NCBI RefSeq assembly: GCF_000818175.1
Contig: NZ_JTIY01000001.1
Span: 3,033,147-3,066,619, forward strand
DNA from: Streptomyces sp. AcH 505
GTDB lineage: Bacteria > Actinomycetota > Actinomycetes > Streptomycetales > Streptomycetaceae
Direction: 5' to 3'
Length of the DNA: 33,473 nt
The notes under the pieces are model-generated. The model was given only the letters and a program-made list of their open reading frames with translations. It did no database searches and was not told the DNA's origin. The position numbers and the translations under genes were made by a program. This document shows positions 30,507-33,473 of this stretch, one piece after another (within the stretch, counting starts at the first letter, position 1; every line of letters begins with the position of its first letter).

Positions 30507-31166
30507 GTGACCGCCACAGCCGCCGTCGAAACCGAAGCGCGCCGGGTTCCCCGACCGCGCGCGGACGCTCTGCGCAACAGGGAGCGGATCGTCGCAGCGG
30601 CCCGGGAGATGTTCGTGGAGTACGGGCCCGAGGCCCCGCTCGACGAGATCGCCCGCCGCGCGGGCATCGGCAACGCCACGCTGTACCGGCACTTCCCCGA
30701 CCGCACCTCCCTCATCCACGACGTCGTGCTCTCCGTCCTGGCCCGCACGGCGGACCTGGCCGAAGAAGTCGCGATGCGGGAGTCCGACCCCTCGTTCGCG
30801 CTCCGCCGCTTCGTGCACGCGGCGGCAGACGAGCGGGTGGGGGCCCTGTGCCCCCTGCTCTCCGGTGATTTCGACCGAGCCCGCCCCGACCTCGACGCGG
30901 CGCGCATGCGCCTCGAAGGCGCCGTAGAAGCGCTGATGGAACGGGCACGGCAGGCCGGACGACTGCGCACCGACGTCGCCGTCGGCGACCTGATGGTCGC
31001 GCTGTCCCAGCTCACCCGCCCGCTGCCCGGCACCGGCTGCGTCAACATGGACCGGTTCACCCACCGGCATCTGCAGCTGTTCCTGGACGGCCTCGAGGCG
31101 CCCGCCCGGTCGGAACTCCCCGGCAAGGCCGCGACTCTGGAGGATCTGCGCCGCGCCGCTCCGTGA
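30507..31166 (+). CDS. TetR-family transcriptional regulator
   Basis: A 219-residue repressor: basic N-terminus, then ALRNRERIVAAAREMFVEYG and IARRAGIGNATLYRHFPDRT (helix-turn-helix, about residues 22-66), followed by an all-helical ligand domain. TetR proteins of this kind repress efflux or metabolic genes until a small molecule binds. The start is GTG 30507, with GGGAAGG five bases upstream (DVTATAAVETEA); the open frame extends upstream across the palindrome and is not needed. It is followed 195 bp later by a DHA2 efflux pump in the same direction, the most likely target together with its own palindromic control region. Confidence 0.87.
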   Translation: MTATAAVETEARRVPRPRADALRNRERIVAAAREMFVEYGPEAPLDEIARRAGIGNATLYRHFPDRTSLIHDVVLSVLARTADLAEEVAMRESDPSFALRRFVHAAADERVGALCPLLSGDFDRARPDLDAARMRLEGAVEALMERARQAGRLRTDVAVGDLMVALSQLTRPLPGTGCVNMDRFTHRHLQLFLDGLEAPARSELPGKAATLEDLRRAAP

Positions 31167-31361
31167 CGCGCCCTGAACCCATTCCACGTACCTGACCCTC
31201 GGCCCCAGGCCGTCACGTAGACCAGCGGCAGGCGCTCGACCCCGCCTGTCCATCACACCGTCACCTCATGACCCGGGTGACTCAACGACCTCGTAAGACC
31301 GGCAGCGTCGCCTGTACTTACGCACGTTTTCGCCTTTTCGCACCCTTAGGTGGATACCTCC

Positions 31362-32885
31362 ATGTCTCAAACAGCCGACACCCGGCTTCCCGATCCCAGG
31401 CGCTGGACGGCACTCGTCTTCATCGCCCTGGCCCAGTTGATGGTGGTCCTCGACGCGACCATCGTGAACATCGCGCTGCCGCACGCACAGGCCGACCTCG
31501 ACATATCCGACGCCAACAAGCAGTGGATCATCACCGCCTACGCACTCGCCTTCGGCGGACTGCTGCTCTTCGGCGGACGTATCGGTGACCTCTGGGGCCG
31601 TAAGCGCGCCTTCGTCATCGGTCTGACCGGATTCGCCGCCGCTTCCGCGGTCGGCGGCGCCGCCGTCAACGAGGCGATGCTGTTCAGCTCGCGCGCCGCT
31701 CAGGGCCTCTTCGGCGCCCTGCTCGCGCCGGCCGCCCTGTCGCTGCTCGCCGTGACCTTCACCGAGGCCAAGGAGCGCGCCAAGGCGTTCGGCATCTTCG
31801 GTGCGATCGCCGGTGGCGGTGGCGCCGTCGGCCTGCTGCTCGGCGGCTTCCTCACCGAGTACCTGAACTGGCGCTGGACGTTCTTCGTCAACATCCCGTT
31901 CGCCGCTGTCGCCGCGCTCGGCGCGTACTTCGTCATCCGTGAGCCCGAGGGCCAGCGCAACCGCTCGCCGCTCGACGTTCCCGGTGTCGTGCTCTCCACG
32001 CTGGGCCTGGTCTCGCTGGTCTACGGCTTCACCCGCGCCGCTTCCGACGGCTGGTCCGACCCGATGACGGTCGGCCTGTTCGTGGCGACCGTGGTCCTGC
32101 TCTCGGCGTTCGTCTTCGTCGAGTCGAAGGTCAAGGCCCCGCTGCTGCCGCTGCGTGTGGTCGCCGACCGCAACCGCGGTGGTGTCTACGCCTCGCTGGG
32201 CCTCGCCATCATCGGGATGTTCGGTCTCTTCCTCTTCCTGACGTACTACCTCCAGGTCGTGCAGGGCTACTCCTCGGTCAAGACCGGGTTCGCGTTCCTG
32301 CCGATGGTCGTCGCCATGATCACGGGCTCCACCCAGATCGGCGCGCGGCTGATGACCCGGGTCCCGGCCCGGCTGCTGATGGGTCCCGGCTTCGCGCTGG
32401 GCGCCGTGGGCATGCTGCTGCTGACCCGGCTTGAGGTCGGCTCGTCCTACCCGGCCGTGATCCTGCCGGGCATGGTCCTGCTGGGCCTCGGTATGGGTAC
32501 GGCGTTCATGCCGGCCATGTCGCTGGCCACGCACGGCATCGAGCCGCGTGACGCCGGTGTCGCCTCCGCGATGGTCAACACCTCGCAGCAGGTCGGCGGC
32601 GCCATCGGTACGGCGCTGCTGAACACGATCGCCGCCTCGGCCACCACGTCGTACCTCGCCGCGCACCTCGCGGGCGCCGGTGCCAACGCGAAGCTGGTCC
32701 AGGCGCAGGGTCTTGTGCACGGCTACACGAACGCCATCTGGTGGGCCGTCGGCATCCTCGCCGTCGCCTCCGCCATCGCGTTCACCTTCATCAACGCCGG
32801 ACGGCCGAGCGCGAGCACGGTCAGCGGCGGTACGAAGGACGCCGGCTCCGAGGACGAGGTCAAGATCCCGGTGGCGATGCACTGA
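31362..32885 (+). CDS. DHA2-type MFS efflux transporter (QacA/EmrB group)
   Basis: A 507-residue, 14-segment pump: VVLDATIVNIALPHAQ (segment 1 motif with the family Asp), GRIGDLWGRKRAF (motif A), GGGGAVGLLLGGFLTEYLNW (motif C), and a cytoplasmic C-tail GSEDEVKIPVAMH. It probably exports antibiotics or toxic cations with proton uptake. ATG 31362 has AGGTGG at 31349-31354; GTG 31350 would coincide with the ribosome site. Codon use is less biased to C at third positions (many GGT/GTC) than in several neighbours, typical of well-expressed genes. It is likely controlled by the TetR gene upstream and ends at a hairpin shared with the next, convergent gene. Confidence 0.9.
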   Translation: MSQTADTRLPDPRRWTALVFIALAQLMVVLDATIVNIALPHAQADLDISDANKQWIITAYALAFGGLLLFGGRIGDLWGRKRAFVIGLTGFAAASAVGGAAVNEAMLFSSRAAQGLFGALLAPAALSLLAVTFTEAKERAKAFGIFGAIAGGGGAVGLLLGGFLTEYLNWRWTFFVNIPFAAVAALGAYFVIREPEGQRNRSPLDVPGVVLSTLGLVSLVYGFTRAASDGWSDPMTVGLFVATVVLLSAFVFVESKVKAPLLPLRVVADRNRGGVYASLGLAIIGMFGLFLFLTYYLQVVQGYSSVKTGFAFLPMVVAMITGSTQIGARLMTRVPARLLMGPGFALGAVGMLLLTRLEVGSSYPAVILPGMVLLGLGMGTAFMPAMSLATHGIEPRDAGVASAMVNTSQQVGGAIGTALLNTIAASATTSYLAAHLAGAGANAKLVQAQGLVHGYTNAIWWAVGILAVASAIAFTFINAGRPSASTVSGGTKDAGSEDEVKIPVAMH

Positions 32886-32941
32886 CGGTCGCCCCCGCCG
32901 GCCTGAGCCGGTCGTGAAGGCGATCAGGTGAACACGTACGA

Positions 32942-32990
32942 CGGATCTGCCCTGGTGTCGCGGTTTCTCAGCGGCGCCAGGGCAGATCCG
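32942..32990. terminator. Hairpin terminator overlapping the marR stop codon
   Basis: CGGATCTGCCCTGG (32942-32955) and CCAGGGCAGATCCG (32977-32990) form a perfect 14-bp stem with a 21-nt loop. The right arm encodes the last residues of the convergent MarR gene, whose stop (32968-32970) lies in the loop. It probably ends the DHA2 pump transcript and possibly both. Confidence 0.72.
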
Positions 32991-33473
32991 CGTCCGCGCC
33001 CGCGCGGCTCTCGGCCTGCAGCCCTTCGGCCAGCACCCGCATGATCTCGCCGAGCTGGCCCACCTGCGCCGGGCTCAGCCGGTCGAAGATGGCCTCCCGT
33101 ACGGCGGCGACATGGCCGGGCGCCGAGCGCCGCAGCACCTCACCGCCCGCCTCGGTCAGGAACGCGTTCTGCCCGCGCTTGTCGGACGCGCAGTCCTCGC
33201 GCCGTACCCAGCCGTGCTTCTCCAGGCGGGCGACCGCGTGGGAGAGCCGGGACCGGGTGATCTTGGCGTCCTTGGCCAGCTGGGTCATCCGTATCCCCTG
33301 CGCGGGCGCCCTGGAGAGCTGGACGAGCAGGGCGTAGTAGATGTGCGGCATCCCGGCGTCGCGCTGGAGCTGCCGGTCGAGATGGTCCTCCAGCAGGGTC
33401 GTGGCATGCAGATAGGCCTGCCAGACCCGCTGCTCCTCGTCGCTGAGCCAGCGGGGCTCCGTGGGTGACGTGG
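32968..33473 (-). CDS. MarR-family regulator, 5' end outside window
   Basis: The frame is open to the right edge and the homology starts before any in-window ATG, so the N-terminus is cut off. The visible N-terminal part reads EPRWLSDEEQRVWQAYLHAT, then TLLEDHLDRQLQRDAGMPHI, the usual dimerisation helix of MarR proteins. The helix-turn-helix is MTQLAKDAKITRSRLSHAVA and the wing GWVRREDCASDKRGQNAFLT. C-terminal helices end in PWRR. A Cys in the wing region (EDCASDKRG) is of interest because some MarR relatives sense oxidants through Cys, but it is also common in this family by chance. It is convergent with the DHA2 pump and may act on genes beyond the window. Confidence 0.85.
   Translation of the reverse strand, partial: TSPTEPRWLSDEEQRVWQAYLHATTLLEDHLDRQLQRDAGMPHIYYALLVQLSRAPAQGIRMTQLAKDAKITRSRLSHAVARLEKHGWVRREDCASDKRGQNAFLTEAGGEVLRRSAPGHVAAVREAIFDRLSPAQVGQLGEIMRVLAEGLQAESRAGADADLPWRR

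Noticed and set aside
31266..32882. 538-residue minus-strand ORF opposite the second DHA2 pump
   Set aside because: Same shadow-type composition (Gly/Arg/His/Asp runs) with no recognisable domain; the plus strand encodes a clear transporter.

Overview
The window reads as high-GC actinobacterial DNA, almost certainly Streptomyces or a close relative. The evidence is third-position G/C bias in nearly every gene, GTG/TTG starts, an LAXTG-type sortase substrate, DUF4234 and S-adenosyl methyltransferase (DUF574-type) genes, RsbW-like ATPases, DHA2 efflux pumps and a secreted ricin-domain protein. All family names are from reading the translations; no database search was run.

Left part (1-16.5 kb, chromosomal backbone character). 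A truncated TerD-like gene is followed by cyanase (cynS). On the minus strand lies a two-gene molybdenum hydroxylase (FAD subunit, then a fused [2Fe-2S]+Mo subunit), divergent from a PucR-type regulator. A molbindin (HTH+TOBE/Mop) gene and, 2 kb on, a PuuE-like allantoinase/deacetylase gene fit a purine/nitrogen salvage neighbourhood: cyanate detoxification, xanthine-type oxidation and ureide hydrolysis. Next come an LAETG-anchored surface protein, an MFS exporter, a DksA/TraR zinc-finger protein, a DUF4234 membrane protein, a SAM methyltransferase, and a translationally coupled pair of unrecognised genes (12880-14570). A GntR/UTRA regulator is divergent from a tightly coupled three-gene operon: a degenerate RsbW-like protein, an overlooked 59-aa ORF and an intact RsbW-like ATPase containing a TTA codon.

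Middle (about 16.5-21.35 kb, island). The sequence becomes visibly A/T-richer and gene-poor. It holds a decayed coding remnant, a one-TM protein with a TTA codon, and two minus-strand genes that share an RxxxET...HG(D/E)W pattern (DUF5677-like). At its right end is a frameshifted C-terminal fragment of a tyrosine integrase, 20 bp from the 3' end of a tRNA-Arg(CCT) gene. This is the signature of an integrated and decayed mobile element, and the two paired genes are its cargo. The left boundary could not be found.

Right part (21.4-33.5 kb, backbone). A PLP-dependent threonine/serine dehydratase-like enzyme comes first, then a secreted ThuA+ricin protein with a DasR-like site at its promoter. 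A MarR-MFS-isochorismatase operon, an acyl-CoA synthetase and a secreted M6-type metalloprotease follow. The last genes are a TetR regulator behind a large nested palindrome, a second DHA2 pump and a truncated MarR gene. Two efflux pumps, each next to its own regulator, suggest inducible export of toxic small molecules.

The strongest candidates for something undescribed are the tandem DUF5677-like genes in the tRNA-Arg island, the GntR-controlled RsbW-like operon with its hidden 59-aa gene, and the coupled unknown pair at 12880-14570.
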